64,000 nt of DNA from Colwellia sp. 20A7 (GCF_009832865.1 NZ_CP047130.1:3720001-3784000); one strand, 5' to 3'. Counted from the stretch's first letter, positions 1 through 11,815 are shown. Notes: generated by a model not told the origin, from the sequence alone. Made by a program: numbers and translations.

Positions 1-1244
1 TTTTTCTGTTGTTCATTTATACTAATAATTAATTGGCATAAAAGCACCAATAACACAGAAGAAAACATTAGCCCTGCGAAAGGTAACGCACTACCATCAT
101 AAAAATAAGCTAAAATTGGCCCAGCTAAAGCACCAACACCAAAACGTAAAGTGCCTATTACTGCAGTTGCAGTGCCTGATTGTTCCGGAAACTTAGTAAA
201 AACTAAAGCATCAGAATTAACAGCAACCATTGAAATACTGCCCATTAACGGCAAAATAGATAACACAGTGAACACAACAGACATGGATAAGAGATTAACA
301 GTAACCAAGGATGCTGATGAAATCAGCGAGATAATTAAGCCATAACGCAACATTTTTCTTGAGCCTTTACGAGAAACTAAACGCGCATTAATAAAATGTG
401 CCGTCATTAGTCCAGCAACGTTAATACCAAATAAAACACTAAAGCTTAATTCTGAAACCTCATATACGGTTAAATAGACAAAGGGAATTGCCGTAATATA
501 AGAAAAGAAGGCTAATGAAATCATCATTGAACTAATAATATCTAATCTAGCCTCATTATTAGAAAATACAATTTTATAGCGCTCTAAAAAATTAATCGGT
601 TTAACCTGTTCCCCACTCTCTTTATCCGAATTGCTATTAGTAGAAGTAGTCTCAATTGCATCAGGTAAATATTTAATCGATAGCACTAAAACAACGATAC
701 TATAAAAAGCTAAAACATAAAAAATTAATTGCCAGCTGTGGGCTACCAATAAAATACTACCTATACTGGGTGCGATCATTGGCGCTACCATCATTATCAT
801 TGATACATATGACAACCCTTTTGCGGTATCTTTTTTATAATATTCTCGTATTGTTCCTGGAATAACCACGGTTGCTGCACTACTAATAAAAGCTTGTACA
901 AAACGTAATGATAAGAATTGTTCAATATTTAGCGCGAAAGGTAATAGTAAGCTTGCCAATAAAAAACCACTGATACCAAATATCACCATCTTTCTTCGTG
1001 AATGTTGATCTGCCATTGGACCAAATAAAATCAAACCTAAAGCATAACCTAATAAGTAAATGCTTAAAGAGTTTTGTACCATAGGCATATCAGTGGCTAG
1101 ATGTTCGGCTAAAATAGGCATCGCCGGCAAATAGAGATCAATAGCTAATGGTGATAAAGCCATAATAGATGCAAGTAAAGGTAAAAGTAATTTAAGTGAT
1201 ATCTGTACTGACTTTTCAGCCTTAACTGTGTTCTCGGATTCCAC
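1..1244 (-). CDS. Bcr/CflA-family MFS drug exporter, 3' end cut by window edge
   Basis: Reading the minus strand from a GTG at 1244 gives an open frame of 414 codons that reaches base 1 without a stop. The N-terminal part reads like the first helices of Bcr/CflA exporters (ALSPLAIDLYLPAMP near residue 30), followed by a cytoplasmic loop with DQHSRRK that fits the MFS motif A region. Family members are about 400 residues, so little is probably missing. The GTG overlaps the TAG stop of the upstream regulator by one base, and an AAAGGA ribosome site lies about 9 bases before it, which points to translational coupling. A drug/proton antiport role in the inner membrane follows from the family; the substrate is unknown. 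Confidence 0.85.
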   Translation of the reverse strand, partial: MESENTVKAEKSVQISLKLLLPLLASIMALSPLAIDLYLPAMPILAEHLATDMPMVQNSLSIYLLGYALGLILFGPMADQHSRRKMVIFGISGFLLASLLLPFALNIEQFLSLRFVQAFISSAATVVIPGTIREYYKKDTAKGLSYVSMIMMVAPMIAPSIGSILLVAHSWQLIFYVLAFYSIVVLVLSIKYLPDAIETTSTNSNSDKESGEQVKPINFLERYKIVFSNNEARLDIISSMMISLAFFSYITAIPFVYLTVYEVSELSFSVLFGINVAGLMTAHFINARLVSRKGSRKMLRYGLIISLISSASLVTVNLLSMSVVFTVLSILPLMGSISMVAVNSDALVFTKFPEQSGTATAVIGTLRFGVGALAGPILAYFYDGSALPFAGLMFSSVLLVLLCQLIISINEQQK

Positions 1245-2728
1245 TAAAACGTGTCCTTTTGATCAATTTTACTATTAATGTTGTCGTTATGTGAGTATTT
1301 AAATACTAAACGACCTAACGTTTTGATTGCATTTTCTACTTGCTCATTCCACTGCACACCAAAGCTAATACGCATGTAATTAGCATACTTGCCTGACATT
1401 GAAAATATGATACCAGGGGCAAAACTTACCCCTTGCTCAATTGCTTCTTGAAAAAATTCACTAGTATTAACATGTGACTGACATCTAAGCCATAATACGC
1501 TCCCCCCTTGAGGCTTAGAAATACAGACCTCACTTGGAAAATGTTCGGCGATTAAAGCACGCATGCGTTCACAGTTGTAAATCAATTTCTTACGCAATAC
1601 ACTTAAATGGCGATCGTAGTCACCACTTTGAATATACTCGTTTAAAGTCCATTGTTGTAACATTGGAGTTGAACATGACTGTGCTCTTTTAACACGCTTT
1701 GCCTGCTCTTCAAACTTTCCGGGTAATAACCAGCCGATTCTATAACCGGGGGCCGCTGTTTTGGAAAATGACGAACAAGTCATCACTAATCCTTTTTCAG
1801 AATATAATTGTGCTGGTTTAGGTTTTTTCTCTGTAAAATACAGTTCGCTATAAACATCATCTTCGATTAACGGCAGATCATGTTTTTCAAGTAGACTCAC
1901 GAGCGCTTGTCGTTGAACATCTGTTTTCATTGAACCCAATGGATTATTGATCGCAGATGAAAATAGGCAAGCTTTGATCGGGTGCTTATTAATTGCTTTG
2001 GTAAGATCATTTAAACAAACGCCCTCTTCTGTGCAGGTATAAATTTCTAAAGCCTTCATACCTAACGTTTCAATTAACTCGATAATGCCAAAAAAACACG
2101 GAGATTCTACCGCAATAATATCGCCTCTTTGGGCAACACATTGTAAAGCAATAGATAAGGCTTCTTGCGCACCATTCGTGATAACTATTTCATCTGAATT
2201 AATGACAATACCTTGTTCTTGATATCGAAAAGCTAGTTGCATACGTAATTTAGCATCGCCCGTTACAGGACCATAACTCACCGCTTTTTCTGCTACTTTT
2301 GATAAAACTGAACGCATTAATCTTGCCAGTGTTTTGTCTGGAGGATTAGCTTGAATAGGATTTGATATGCCTAAAGCAACAGTATTAGGTATATGTACCG
2401 CCTCGTACACTTGTTCTATCATATTACGACACTGAACAGTTGCAGGTGCACAATGAGACCACTTTGTTGGCATGGGTTTTAATGTTCGCGCTCGTTGCGC
2501 CATTAAGTAATAACCAGATTGCGGTCTAGCACAAACGCGCCCTTGGCGTTCTAATTCAATATAAGCTTGTTTGACGGTAGGGACACTTATTTCAAATTGA
2601 CGACTTAACTTGCGTAAACTCGGTAACTTGTCCCCAGGTAATAAAACACCTGTTTTTTGTTGATAATCAATAAATTCGATAACTTGTTGATATAAGAAGG
2701 CAGGTGAAGTTTTATCAAGTAATTGCAT
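1244..2728 (-). CDS. MocR/PdxR-type regulator: GntR DNA-binding domain fused to aminotransferase domain
   Basis: The 494-residue protein starts with a GntR winged helix-turn-helix (about residues 10-75, including LPSLRKLSRQFEISVPTVKQAY) and continues as a fold-type I aminotransferase-like domain with the PLP-lysine region SSFSKTAAPGYRIGWLLPG. This architecture defines MocR regulators, which use PLP or an amino-compound adduct as the signal. It is divergent from an EamA exporter and overlaps the start of a Bcr/CflA exporter, so it probably controls one or both. The effector cannot be read from the sequence. Confidence 0.9.
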   Translation of the reverse strand: MQLLDKTSPAFLYQQVIEFIDYQQKTGVLLPGDKLPSLRKLSRQFEISVPTVKQAYIELERQGRVCARPQSGYYLMAQRARTLKPMPTKWSHCAPATVQCRNMIEQVYEAVHIPNTVALGISNPIQANPPDKTLARLMRSVLSKVAEKAVSYGPVTGDAKLRMQLAFRYQEQGIVINSDEIVITNGAQEALSIALQCVAQRGDIIAVESPCFFGIIELIETLGMKALEIYTCTEEGVCLNDLTKAINKHPIKACLFSSAINNPLGSMKTDVQRQALVSLLEKHDLPLIEDDVYSELYFTEKKPKPAQLYSEKGLVMTCSSFSKTAAPGYRIGWLLPGKFEEQAKRVKRAQSCSTPMLQQWTLNEYIQSGDYDRHLSVLRKKLIYNCERMRALIAEHFPSEVCISKPQGGSVLWLRCQSHVNTSEFFQEAIEQGVSFAPGIIFSMSGKYANYMRISFGVQWNEQVENAIKTLGRLVFKYSHNDNINSKIDQKDTF

Positions 2729-2880
2729 AGCATAAATCTTTAGGCGATCAAAACTGTATAGGTTTCATTTTCATTATTTTGTATATGTTATTAAAACAAA
2801 TAAACTCTATACTGTCATTCGCTTTCGCAATTTACCTTCATTTATTTGGTATCACTATCAAACAAAAAGAGATGAGAAAA
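2729..2880. promoter_or_regulatory. Divergent control region between MocR regulator and EamA exporter
   Basis: This 150-base AT-rich gap must hold promoters for both genes. CTGTATA at 2754-2760, TTGTATA near 2779-2785 and a reverse-related TATACTG near 2808-2814 are similar short motifs that could be the repeated sites MocR proteins often bind. The assignment is inference from layout; the repeats are short and may be chance in AT-rich DNA. Confidence 0.3.
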
Positions 2881-3795
2881 ATGAATAATAGTTTCCTCTA
2901 CCTGATCACTGTCCTTATCTGGGGATCCACTTGGATTGCCATTAGTTACCAATTAGGTGATGTTGCTCCCGAGGCTTCTGTAACTTACCGGTTTGCCATT
3001 GCAGCGCTAATTTTATTTACTTTTGCAAAGTTAAAACGCTTACCGATGCATTTTTCTCTAAAACAACACGGCTTATTTGCAGCCTTTGGTATTTGTTTAT
3101 TTGGATTAAACTACTTACTACTCTATAACGCGCAGCAACATATTAATTCAGCACTTACTTGCATTGCCTTTTCAACATTAATGTTGATGAATATTGTTAA
3201 TACCAAGCTATTTTTTAAAACACAAATCACAAAGCAGGTTTATTTTGGTGGCGCATTTGGCTTATTAGGCATAGTTACTTTGTTTTGGCCGCAGTTAACC
3301 GACGTTACCTTAGGGGTTGCTACATTATTTGGGCTAGGTCTTTGCTTAATGGGAACTTTTTCTGCTTCTATAGGTAATATGATATCGATTAAAAACCAAA
3401 GAAATAATATACCTATTGTGCAAGCGAATGCATGGGGAATGCTCTATGGCGCTATTTTTACTAGCCTAGCAGTTATCGTACAAGGTAAGCAGTTTACTTT
3501 TTCATTTGAGCCAGCTTATTTAACGTCGTTAATTTACTTATCTCTTTTTGGATCTGTTATTGCTTTTGGTTGCTATTTAAGTTTAATGACGCGTATTGGC
3601 TCCCATAAAACGTCATATGCAAATATTATTTTTCCAGCTATTGCGGTATTTATTTCAACGATTGTAGAAGGTTTTGCTTGGAGTGAATTTACAGTGATTG
3701 GTTTAAGTTTTGTTTTGCTAGGTAACTTAATAGTATTAACTAAAACATCGACATTACAGCGGTTATTTAATGCTAAAGAAGCTGCAAAAGTTTAA
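2881..3795 (+). CDS. EamA-family (drug/metabolite transporter superfamily) membrane exporter
   Basis: About 304 residues with ten hydrophobic segments and the tandem EamA layout: the first repeat starts with ITVLIWGSTWIAISYQLG and the second ends with the hydrophobic FTVIGLSFVLLGNLIVLT. I chose ATG 2881 because GAG-rich sequence precedes it and the protein then begins just before the first helix. In-frame starts at 2872 and 2779 are possible; the longest would add an atypical hydrophobic leader. It is divergent from the MocR regulator, which suggests regulation by it. Inner-membrane exporter of a small metabolite, substrate unknown. Confidence 0.87.
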   Translation: MNNSFLYLITVLIWGSTWIAISYQLGDVAPEASVTYRFAIAALILFTFAKLKRLPMHFSLKQHGLFAAFGICLFGLNYLLLYNAQQHINSALTCIAFSTLMLMNIVNTKLFFKTQITKQVYFGGAFGLLGIVTLFWPQLTDVTLGVATLFGLGLCLMGTFSASIGNMISIKNQRNNIPIVQANAWGMLYGAIFTSLAVIVQGKQFTFSFEPAYLTSLIYLSLFGSVIAFGCYLSLMTRIGSHKTSYANIIFPAIAVFISTIVEGFAWSEFTVIGLSFVLLGNLIVLTKTSTLQRLFNAKEAAKV

Positions 3796-3842
3796 TGCTG
3801 ACGGCACATTTACTCAATATATGAGATATTTGCCAATAGCAC

Positions 3843-3881
3843 ACGGCATAGCAGCTCCTTCCTGCTATGCCGTTTTTTTTT
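3843..3881 (+). terminator. Rho-independent terminator after EamA gene
   Basis: A perfect 12-bp stem (ACGGCATAGCAG with its complement at 3862-3873) closes a 7-base loop and runs into nine T residues. It ends the rightward EamA transcript. Confidence 0.93.
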
Positions 3882-3932
3882 AAACCTATGACTATTAGAT
3901 CACTCAACTAACTTAATATTAGCCCGTTATGA

Positions 3933-6416
3933 TTAACCACCAATAGGAGAGCCAGGTGGCATATTAATTTCTTTAGGAATAACCACCCGTTTTCCTTCAC
4001 TTAAACTAAAATCTATCTGCTGCTCGAGTAACTTAAAGTGTTCGGCTAACTTCTTATAATGGCGATCATCATTATTATCGTCTAACCAATTTTCGATATT
4101 TTTTAAGCTAGCTAACGTAGCACTACGTACTTCAGGTACTGATTTTGGTGAGTGCCATAACTCAAGCAGTTGTTCAATAACTTGTTGATTCACCCGCTGC
4201 TGTACTAATAACGCCAAACCACTTTCTGGACGTTGCTTTATTGTTTTATCAATAAGTTGTGAAATCAGCGCCTCAACAGAAAAAGCGCCCTTATGCGTTT
4301 TACCTTTTTTACTCTCTGTAAAATATAAACTTTCTTGCTGTGCTAAGCGCGCTAGTCGTTCAGCGTTTAACAGTAATGTTATGGTATGTTTAGCGCTAGC
4401 TTGTGCTGCAGAAACAGGGTCAAATGTAATACCTGTTTGTGAGTTAAAGCTTTCACGGTTACGATAATAACCATAAGCTTTAGGTGCTATCAGCTGAATT
4501 ATACTTTCTGGAATTGTCAAAAAGTCACTGTTCAGTGTTGCTAATAATGATGATAAAGCTTGTTGCTGCATTTCGGCAGAAATAGTAACAAGCCCCTGCT
4601 GCTTAGCTTCTTGATTATCCTTTTTAAGTTCATAACTATAGCTTGAACCCGCTATTAATTTAACGGCAGCCTCTACTTGATAACGATGAAAATTATAAAT
4701 AGGCACCAAGGTTTGCTCTAATTCAGACAAAGGTGTTCCAACAGCAATAGAGTTTAGACCAAAATCTGATAACGCTTTCTTACGTACTTGTATAACTCGC
4801 GTTAATTCAACCGCGGCATTGTCACCGTTATCCCACAAATGACCTGTACTTTGAGTACTTGACGACGAACGAGCATCAGGATCTGAAGCATATAAAAGCC
4901 CTTTTGCTTGTGTGTCAGCAACCAATGCTAATAACTGTTCTGACTCATTTTGATAATCGCCATAGCCATAAGCAATAACGTACTTATCCCATAGTCCAAT
5001 ATTTTCTTTATATGCATCAGATAAATCAATTTCGCCATGTTCATCAAGTGTTATATAAGGGTGTGGGTAATCCATAACTGATGCTCTATCATTAACACTA
5101 GCAGCAAAGTTATGCGCTATACCTAATGTATGACCAACCTCATGCGCTGAAAGTTGCCTAATACGTGCTAAGGCCATATTTTTCATCGCGCTTGTATCAG
5201 TATCTTTAGCAGTAAATGGCGATGTTAAACCTAACGCTATTAAATAATCTTGGCGTACACGTAGTGATCCAAGTGTCACATGACCTTTAATTATTTCTCC
5301 TGTACGAGGATCAATAACAGAGGCGCCATATGACCAACCTCGCGTTGCCCTATGTACCCACTGAATAACGTTGTAACGTACATCCATTGGGTCTGCATCA
5401 GCAGGCAGCATTTTTACTTGAAAAGCATCCTTATAGCCAATACTTTCAAATGCCTGATCCCACCACATCGCACCATCAATAAGCGCGGTACGTATTGGTT
5501 CAGGAACACCAGAATCTAGATAATAAACAATCGGCTCAATCGCGACACTGTTGCCGCTTACAGCGCTGCCTTTCTTCGCTAAGCGATGACGAGGGATTAA
5601 GCGTTTAATTAAGGGTTCATCTATTTTGCTAGCATAATCTGCGTAAGCTATTGACCAAAAGCCGCTAAAAGGGTGAAACTCTCTTGTTTGATAATTATCG
5701 TCAGGTAATTTAATTAAAGAATGATGTAAATGCACAGTAACCGAACTTGAGTCAGGTGTAACAGATTTTAAATGGCTGCCAGCACCTGAGCCAGTAAAGG
5801 TAACCATAGCTTCAAGCTCTGTATTTTCAGGAAAGGCTTTAGTGCGCTTTGCATATAAGGCACTGCGACTATTATCAACGTTGAAACTTCCTTGTTTTTT
5901 ATCTTCTAATATTTGGCTAATATTATGAATATCTGATAATAAAAAAGGGGTGTAATCAATTAATACTTTTTGAGTGTTTTTCCCCGTATCAACCGTTTCA
6001 TTTACGACGGTAAAGCCCCAGATAATCGAGCTAGCAAAAGCTTCATCTATTGATTTTTTTTCCAATAAATTATCTGAATCGGCGCGATAATAAGTGTTCA
6101 ACTGTTTTAGAAAGACTTTCTTACCTACCCGTTCAAACTTTACTAAACGTGTGTCGCCAAGTTGCCCGCGATCTAAACCGATATCATTTGAACCAATTCC
6201 ATGGGGTAAACTCGATTGAAATAAAAATTCTTGGCCAAAATTATCAATTTGAAGATAAACCTTTCCTTCATTTTTATCATGATAAAAAGAAAAATATCCT
6301 TGCTGAGCTATTTTACCTTTTGTAAACTCAGCAAAACCTACAGTGGCTTTTTCAGCAAAACTCATGGTTGAAATAACACAAAGTGATATAAATAATAGTC
6401 GATTGATAAAATTCAT
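3933..6416 (-). CDS. Secreted zinc-dependent metalloprotease (DUF5117/DUF4953-like family)
   Basis: The 827-residue protein has a clear signal peptide (residues 1 to about 21, ending SFA) and an extended zinc motif HEVGHTLGIAHNF with His425, Glu426, His429 and His435, followed by VMDYPHPY, a likely Met-turn. This is the HExxHxxGxxH metzincin pattern. The long N-terminal beta-rich part and helical C-terminal part match the large periplasmic or outer-membrane-associated peptidases annotated as DUF5117/DUF4953. It is a single-gene unit facing away from fbp. The substrate is unknown; peptidase chemistry is inferred from the motif. Confidence 0.85.
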   Translation of the reverse strand: MNFINRLLFISLCVISTMSFAEKATVGFAEFTKGKIAQQGYFSFYHDKNEGKVYLQIDNFGQEFLFQSSLPHGIGSNDIGLDRGQLGDTRLVKFERVGKKVFLKQLNTYYRADSDNLLEKKSIDEAFASSIIWGFTVVNETVDTGKNTQKVLIDYTPFLLSDIHNISQILEDKKQGSFNVDNSRSALYAKRTKAFPENTELEAMVTFTGSGAGSHLKSVTPDSSSVTVHLHHSLIKLPDDNYQTREFHPFSGFWSIAYADYASKIDEPLIKRLIPRHRLAKKGSAVSGNSVAIEPIVYYLDSGVPEPIRTALIDGAMWWDQAFESIGYKDAFQVKMLPADADPMDVRYNVIQWVHRATRGWSYGASVIDPRTGEIIKGHVTLGSLRVRQDYLIALGLTSPFTAKDTDTSAMKNMALARIRQLSAHEVGHTLGIAHNFAASVNDRASVMDYPHPYITLDEHGEIDLSDAYKENIGLWDKYVIAYGYGDYQNESEQLLALVADTQAKGLLYASDPDARSSSSTQSTGHLWDNGDNAAVELTRVIQVRKKALSDFGLNSIAVGTPLSELEQTLVPIYNFHRYQVEAAVKLIAGSSYSYELKKDNQEAKQQGLVTISAEMQQQALSSLLATLNSDFLTIPESIIQLIAPKAYGYYRNRESFNSQTGITFDPVSAAQASAKHTITLLLNAERLARLAQQESLYFTESKKGKTHKGAFSVEALISQLIDKTIKQRPESGLALLVQQRVNQQVIEQLLELWHSPKSVPEVRSATLASLKNIENWLDDNNDDRHYKKLAEHFKLLEQQIDFSLSEGKRVVIPKEINMPPGSPIGG

Positions 6417-6646
6417 TTTTTTCCTTATTAATTAAACTAAATTAAAATGATTCACGGGTAGTATCTCAATAAAAATAAGTTTAAACCTTAGAAAGCAAAG
6501 TTAAACTTGTTATAATCAAGAGGAAAGCAAAATAAATAATTAAAAAATTACTATCAACTTTCAAAAAATAGACTGCTATTAACAGGAATGCACCCTCATT
6601 AATAGCCATTATAAAGTATACAACTTTAACGCTATAAGGTAACCCA

Positions 6647-7615
6647 ATGCAACGACTCTCCCCTGCTCTACGCCAAGACAATGTTCCTGAAGATCTTATT
6701 TCACTGATAAAAACCATTTTAGCTGCAACCAAAGAAATTTCATTTCGTGTTAGCCAAGCTCATTTAGGCGGCTTAATGGGTTCAACATTAGATGAAAACA
6801 TTCAAGGCGAAATACAGAAGAAATTAGACGTAGTTGCCAATGAATTATTTAAAGATATTGTACTTGAATCAGGTTTTGTTAAAGCAATATCATCAGAAGA
6901 AGAAGACACTTCTGTTGCAGGTAACCCTGTTGGTAAATATCTTGTTTCTTTTGATCCGCTAGACGGTAGTTCAAATATTGATATTAATTCACTAATTGGT
7001 ACAATTTTTTCTATCCATAAAGCGCCTGAAGATATGGACCCAAGCAATCCTGATATGTTCAAGCAATCAGGCGACCATCAAGTTTGTGCTGGATATGTTT
7101 TATATGGTCCTGCCACTATGTTAGTAATGACAACGGGTAAAGGTACACATTTCTACGTGCTTGATAGAACCCATGGCGGATACCTTTTAGTTCACCGTAA
7201 TGTACAAGTTCCTACAGATACTCAAGAGTTTGCTATCAATATGTCGAATCAACGATTTTGGCAAGAACCAATGAAAAACTACATTAAAGACTTAATTGAC
7301 GGTGACACGGGGCCACGTGGTAAAAATTTCAACATGCGTTGGATTGCCGCTATGGTAGGTGATATTCACCGTGTATTATGTCGTGGAGGTTTATTCACTT
7401 ACCCTACTGATAGTAAAAATCCAGAGCAACCAAATAAATTACGCTTAATGTATGAAGCTAACCCAATGTCGTTTTTAATTGAACAAGCGGGTGGATTAGC
7501 CATGACGAGTAAAGGCAGAATCATGGATATTGAACCTACCAGTATTCATCAGCGTGTTGAAGTTATTATGGGCTCTAAAAACGAAGTTGAAGCTTGCCTT
7601 ACTTACTATAAGTAA
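6647..7615 (+). CDS. fbp: Fructose-1,6-bisphosphatase, class I
   Basis: The 322-residue protein carries the class I FBPase metal and substrate signatures: the SSEEEDT acidic loop near residue 85, [11 protein letters not shown] near 105 and the C-terminal region [19 protein letters not shown]. It hydrolyses fructose 1,6-bisphosphate to fructose 6-phosphate in gluconeogenesis. The length matches the family. It is monocistronic, divergent from the metalloprotease gene, and ends at a hairpin shared with the convergent EAL-HDOD gene. Confidence 0.97.
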   Translation: MQRLSPALRQDNVPEDLISLIKTILAATKEISFRVSQAHLGGLMGSTLDENIQGEIQKKLDVVANELFKDIVLESGFVKAISSEEEDTSVAGNPVGKYLVSFDPLDGSSNIDINSLIGTIFSIHKAPEDMDPSNPDMFKQSGDHQVCAGYVLYGPATMLVMTTGKGTHFYVLDRTHGGYLLVHRNVQVPTDTQEFAINMSNQRFWQEPMKNYIKDLIDGDTGPRGKNFNMRWIAAMVGDIHRVLCRGGLFTYPTDSKNPEQPNKLRLMYEANPMSFLIEQAGGLAMTSKGRIMDIEPTSIHQRVEVIMGSKNEVEACLTYYK

Positions 7616-7665
7616 ACGTTTAAGCAGTTAGTAGAGTTACTGTTTATTTAGTGATATGAAATTTT

Positions 7666-7694
7666 ATCCCCAAAAATACATATTGGGGATTTTA
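7666..7694 (+). terminator. Terminator hairpin between convergent fbp and EAL-HDOD genes
   Basis: ATCCCCAA at 7666-7673 pairs with TTGGGGAT at 7683-7690 around a 9-base loop. TTTT follows on the plus strand, and AT-rich sequence flanks it on the other strand, so it may act in both directions. Confidence 0.75.
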
Positions 7695-7702
7695 AATTTG
7701 CT

Positions 7703-8923
7703 TTACTTAGAAATAATGGCGAGCATCGCATCCGACCATTGAATAGATTCTTTATAAGTATCTAAGTAAGCTTCCTCATTCAACTTAATTGAATGAGAAG
7801 TGTTTTTAGCCTTCTCCCAATTCCCTTGCTCTAAGACCATAGAAAGTTCTAGATATTTCGCTAAATAATTATCTTTTTTCACAAGAGCTGTTTTAATATC
7901 TTCATGAATAGGCAAAATTTTCATTACATCACTAATACTTTGATTTAAGACCCCATCAATGTGAGATAACATTCCGGTTAAAAAAGCTTTTGGTGGGTTT
8001 TTTTTATCTTCTTGAATAGTAGATATTTTTTCACAAAATTTAGCTCTGATTAATGAAGACCTAAATATCTCTTCTGGTTTACCTTCGTTTAAATCAGCAA
8101 AAACCAATAATGCTATAAACTTTTTCAACTCAACATCACCAATATAGATTAATGCATGCTTTAAAGAGCTAATTTCTTTGCTTGGGCCATAACCCGGGCT
8201 ATTAATAAAACGAAGTAATTTATATGTAAGCCCTAAATCTTTACTAAAAATATCACTAATCGCATCAAAATCAAATTCAGTGCTACAACTATGTTTCATT
8301 AAATCGATAAGGTGTTGTTTAGATGCTGTAATATTTACTTTCTTAAGCATTTCTGGTTTTGCAAAGAAGTAGCCTTGAAATAAAGTAAAACCTAACTCTT
8401 TTAATTGCTCAAACTCGATTAAAGTCTCTACTTTTTCAGCTAACCATTCAATTTTCATATCATGAAAACGAGGTAAAAAACGCTTAATATCCTCCATATT
8501 AACTTCAAAAACATCTACTTTAATGATATCAATAAAAGGTAAAAATACATCCCATTTAGTGTCAAAGTCATAGTCATCTAATGCAAGAGTATAACCTTTT
8601 GCCTTAAGTTTCTTACAAGCATTAATAAGTTCTTCACTTATAATCACACTTTCTAATATTTCAACGACTATATCCTTTTTATCTAAAAAAGTAGGGAAAT
8701 GATGAACAAGTGCATTAGTATGAAAATTAATAAAAGCAGGTAAATTACCTGTAATTTCATTGATCCCTAATGTGAGTTGATTATCGACAATTATTTTTGA
8801 TATAGCCTTATCTGCGTCTATATTAGGAAAAGAATTAGCCTCTCCATCACGAAATAACAACTCAAAAGCTACTGTTTCCTTTTTGAGATTCAGGATCGGT
8901 TGTCTAGCTATATATGAATCCAA
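7703..8923 (-). CDS. EAL-HDOD signalling protein
   Basis: The 406-residue protein has an N-terminal EAL phosphodiesterase-type domain (about 1-200) and a C-terminal HDOD domain (about 205-400, the region LGLTYKLLRFINSPGYG is typical). EAL features seen are AFELLFR, ALDDYDFD, IIKVDVFE, LAEKVET and LFQGYFFAKP, so several catalytic positions are kept, although the DDFGTG loop is altered. Such YuxH/CdgJ-like proteins often act in c-di-GMP control of motility and surface behaviour, sometimes without activity. No partner gene is adjacent. Confidence 0.88.
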   Translation of the reverse strand: MDSYIARQPILNLKKETVAFELLFRDGEANSFPNIDADKAISKIIVDNQLTLGINEITGNLPAFINFHTNALVHHFPTFLDKKDIVVEILESVIISEELINACKKLKAKGYTLALDDYDFDTKWDVFLPFIDIIKVDVFEVNMEDIKRFLPRFHDMKIEWLAEKVETLIEFEQLKELGFTLFQGYFFAKPEMLKKVNITASKQHLIDLMKHSCSTEFDFDAISDIFSKDLGLTYKLLRFINSPGYGPSKEISSLKHALIYIGDVELKKFIALLVFADLNEGKPEEIFRSSLIRAKFCEKISTIQEDKKNPPKAFLTGMLSHIDGVLNQSISDVMKILPIHEDIKTALVKKDNYLAKYLELSMVLEQGNWEKAKNTSHSIKLNEEAYLDTYKESIQWSDAMLAIISK

Positions 8924-9446
8924 CTTACTTACCTTTGAATGCTTTAAATCAGTGTGTTAAATATAGAAGAGTTCTGTAATAAAGACAGGTTCATAACCTT
9001 ATAATTTCAATAAGGTTAAAGATTATTTCTACTAAGCTAACGATACGATTTTTTTAATATAAATATCAAGTCGTTGAAGATTAAACTAAGAGAAGTCCAC
9101 TTTATTCCTCTATTCAATTACTTAATTTTTTAGGTATATACTGTTTATGTTATTTAATCATCAATAGCCATTTTTATAGTGTTTACATAATAAAATAAAC
9201 AATATAAAAAATGGATATCACCAATATTTTAAAATAATGAATATAATTCAACTAAAACATGCTTGATATAACGCTTTAAAACCGTACCCAGTAGCGAAAA
9301 TATCGTCACTAAAATAGTTATTTGATATATTCGAATAATAATTAGTTTGTAGTAAACTATAGCGACTAATGGCGTTAAGCTCTATCCTACCTACATTTTT
9401 CTTGATAAAATATTGCCAATATTATTTTATCACCCGAGATTATTTC
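8924..9446. other. Intergenic region between EAL-HDOD gene and ppaC
   Basis: About 520 AT-rich bases separate two divergent genes and must contain both promoters. I see no RNA gene, repeat or convincing operator. An in-frame TTG at 9369 could extend ppaC by 26 residues, but the extension does not match the family. Confidence 0.5.
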
Positions 9447-10367
9447 ATGCCAAATTATGTTGTTGGTCACAAGATACCTGACTCAGACTCTATCTGCTCA
9501 GCCATCGCGTTATCGTATTTAAAAACGACTTTAGGAGAGGAAACTGTTCCTGCTCGTTTAGGTGAGCTTACTCCAGAAACCTTATTCATTTTAGATAAGT
9601 TCGGTTTTGAACAACCAGAGCTTAAAACTAGTTACGCCGGTGAAAACATATATATCGTTGATCACTCTGAGCGTACACAAGGGCCAGATGATGTAGATGA
9701 CGCTACTATTTTGGGTATTATTGATCACCATAAATTAGGTGATCTTACTACTTCAACGCCGTTAGAAATATGGGTTCGTCCGGTAGGCTGTACCAACACT
9801 ATTATCAAAATGATGTACGATTTTCACGATGTAGAAATTCCTAAAAACATTGCTGGTGCTATGATGTGTGCCATTTTAAGTGATACGGTTATTTTTAAAT
9901 CTCCTACTTGTACTACCGCTGATATTAAATGTGTTGAAGCATTAGCAGAAATTGCTGGTATTGAAAATCCAACAGACTTAGGCATGGAAATGTTTAAAGT
10001 AAAATCTGCTGTTGAAGGTACTCCAGTAAGAGACCTAGTATTGCGTGACTTTAAAGACTTCAACATGAACGGAAACCTTGTTGGTATTGGTCAATTAGAA
10101 GTGATTGATTTAGCCATATTTGATGATATGAAAGCTGATCTAGAAGCAGATATAGCGAAACTTAAAACCGAAGGCAATCGTCATACTGTAATGCTTTTAT
10201 TAACAGATATAATGAAAGAAGGCTCAGAGTTACTTGTTATTAGCGACAATGAAAATTTAGCCGAAGCTGCTTTTGGTAAAGCAACTACTGACGGAAAAGT
10301 ATGGCTTGACGGCGTACTTAGCCGCAAGAAGCAAGTAGTACCACCTTTACAAGACGTTTTTGCTTAA
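9447..10367 (+). CDS. ppaC: Manganese-dependent inorganic pyrophosphatase (DHH family)
   Basis: From ATG 9447 the protein is 306 residues, the usual size of family II pyrophosphatases. It begins MPNYVVGHKIPDSDSICSA, with the metal-binding HxxPDSDS pattern, and has IVDHSE and the DHH motif IIDHHKLGDL. The C-terminal DHHA2 domain ends in the active-site SRKKQVVPPL. It hydrolyses pyrophosphate to phosphate in the cytoplasm. The upstream in-frame start at 9369 is rejected because a ribosome-site-like GAGA lies just before 9447 and the extra residues are atypical. Confidence 0.95.
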   Translation: MPNYVVGHKIPDSDSICSAIALSYLKTTLGEETVPARLGELTPETLFILDKFGFEQPELKTSYAGENIYIVDHSERTQGPDDVDDATILGIIDHHKLGDLTTSTPLEIWVRPVGCTNTIIKMMYDFHDVEIPKNIAGAMMCAILSDTVIFKSPTCTTADIKCVEALAEIAGIENPTDLGMEMFKVKSAVEGTPVRDLVLRDFKDFNMNGNLVGIGQLEVIDLAIFDDMKADLEADIAKLKTEGNRHTVMLLLTDIMKEGSELLVISDNENLAEAAFGKATTDGKVWLDGVLSRKKQVVPPLQDVFA

Positions 10368-10422
10368 TCCACCTGAGCTCGGTTTAATTACTGATTTCAA
10401 AAATCACGTTATTTTAGTGACA

Positions 10423-10451
10423 AAAAAACCAGCAATTACTGGTTTTTTTAT
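10423..10451 (+). terminator. Rho-independent terminator after ppaC
   Basis: AAAAAACCAG and CTGGTTTTTT form a 10-bp stem around a 6-base loop, with a T run on the plus strand. Confidence 0.88.
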
Positions 10452-10639
10452 TTGTTTATAAAAGTATTCATATTGAAGATGAGATCTTTAGTAGTGAGTC
10501 GAAAGCACGGAGTTAACGCTAGTCATTACTCCGTACATCCTGTACTTCGCCTTAAGGCCATCCTTCGGATATTCGAATTATTTCCAAAAGAATTTATAAG
10601 TACTTTCAACAAAACTAATAAAGGGTTTCAGCAAAAATA

Positions 10640-11815
<1,176 letters not shown>

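Noticed and set aside
6481-6732. 83-codon minus-strand frame over the fbp start
   Set aside because: It overlaps the real fbp coding start and its promoter; it is a shadow frame.
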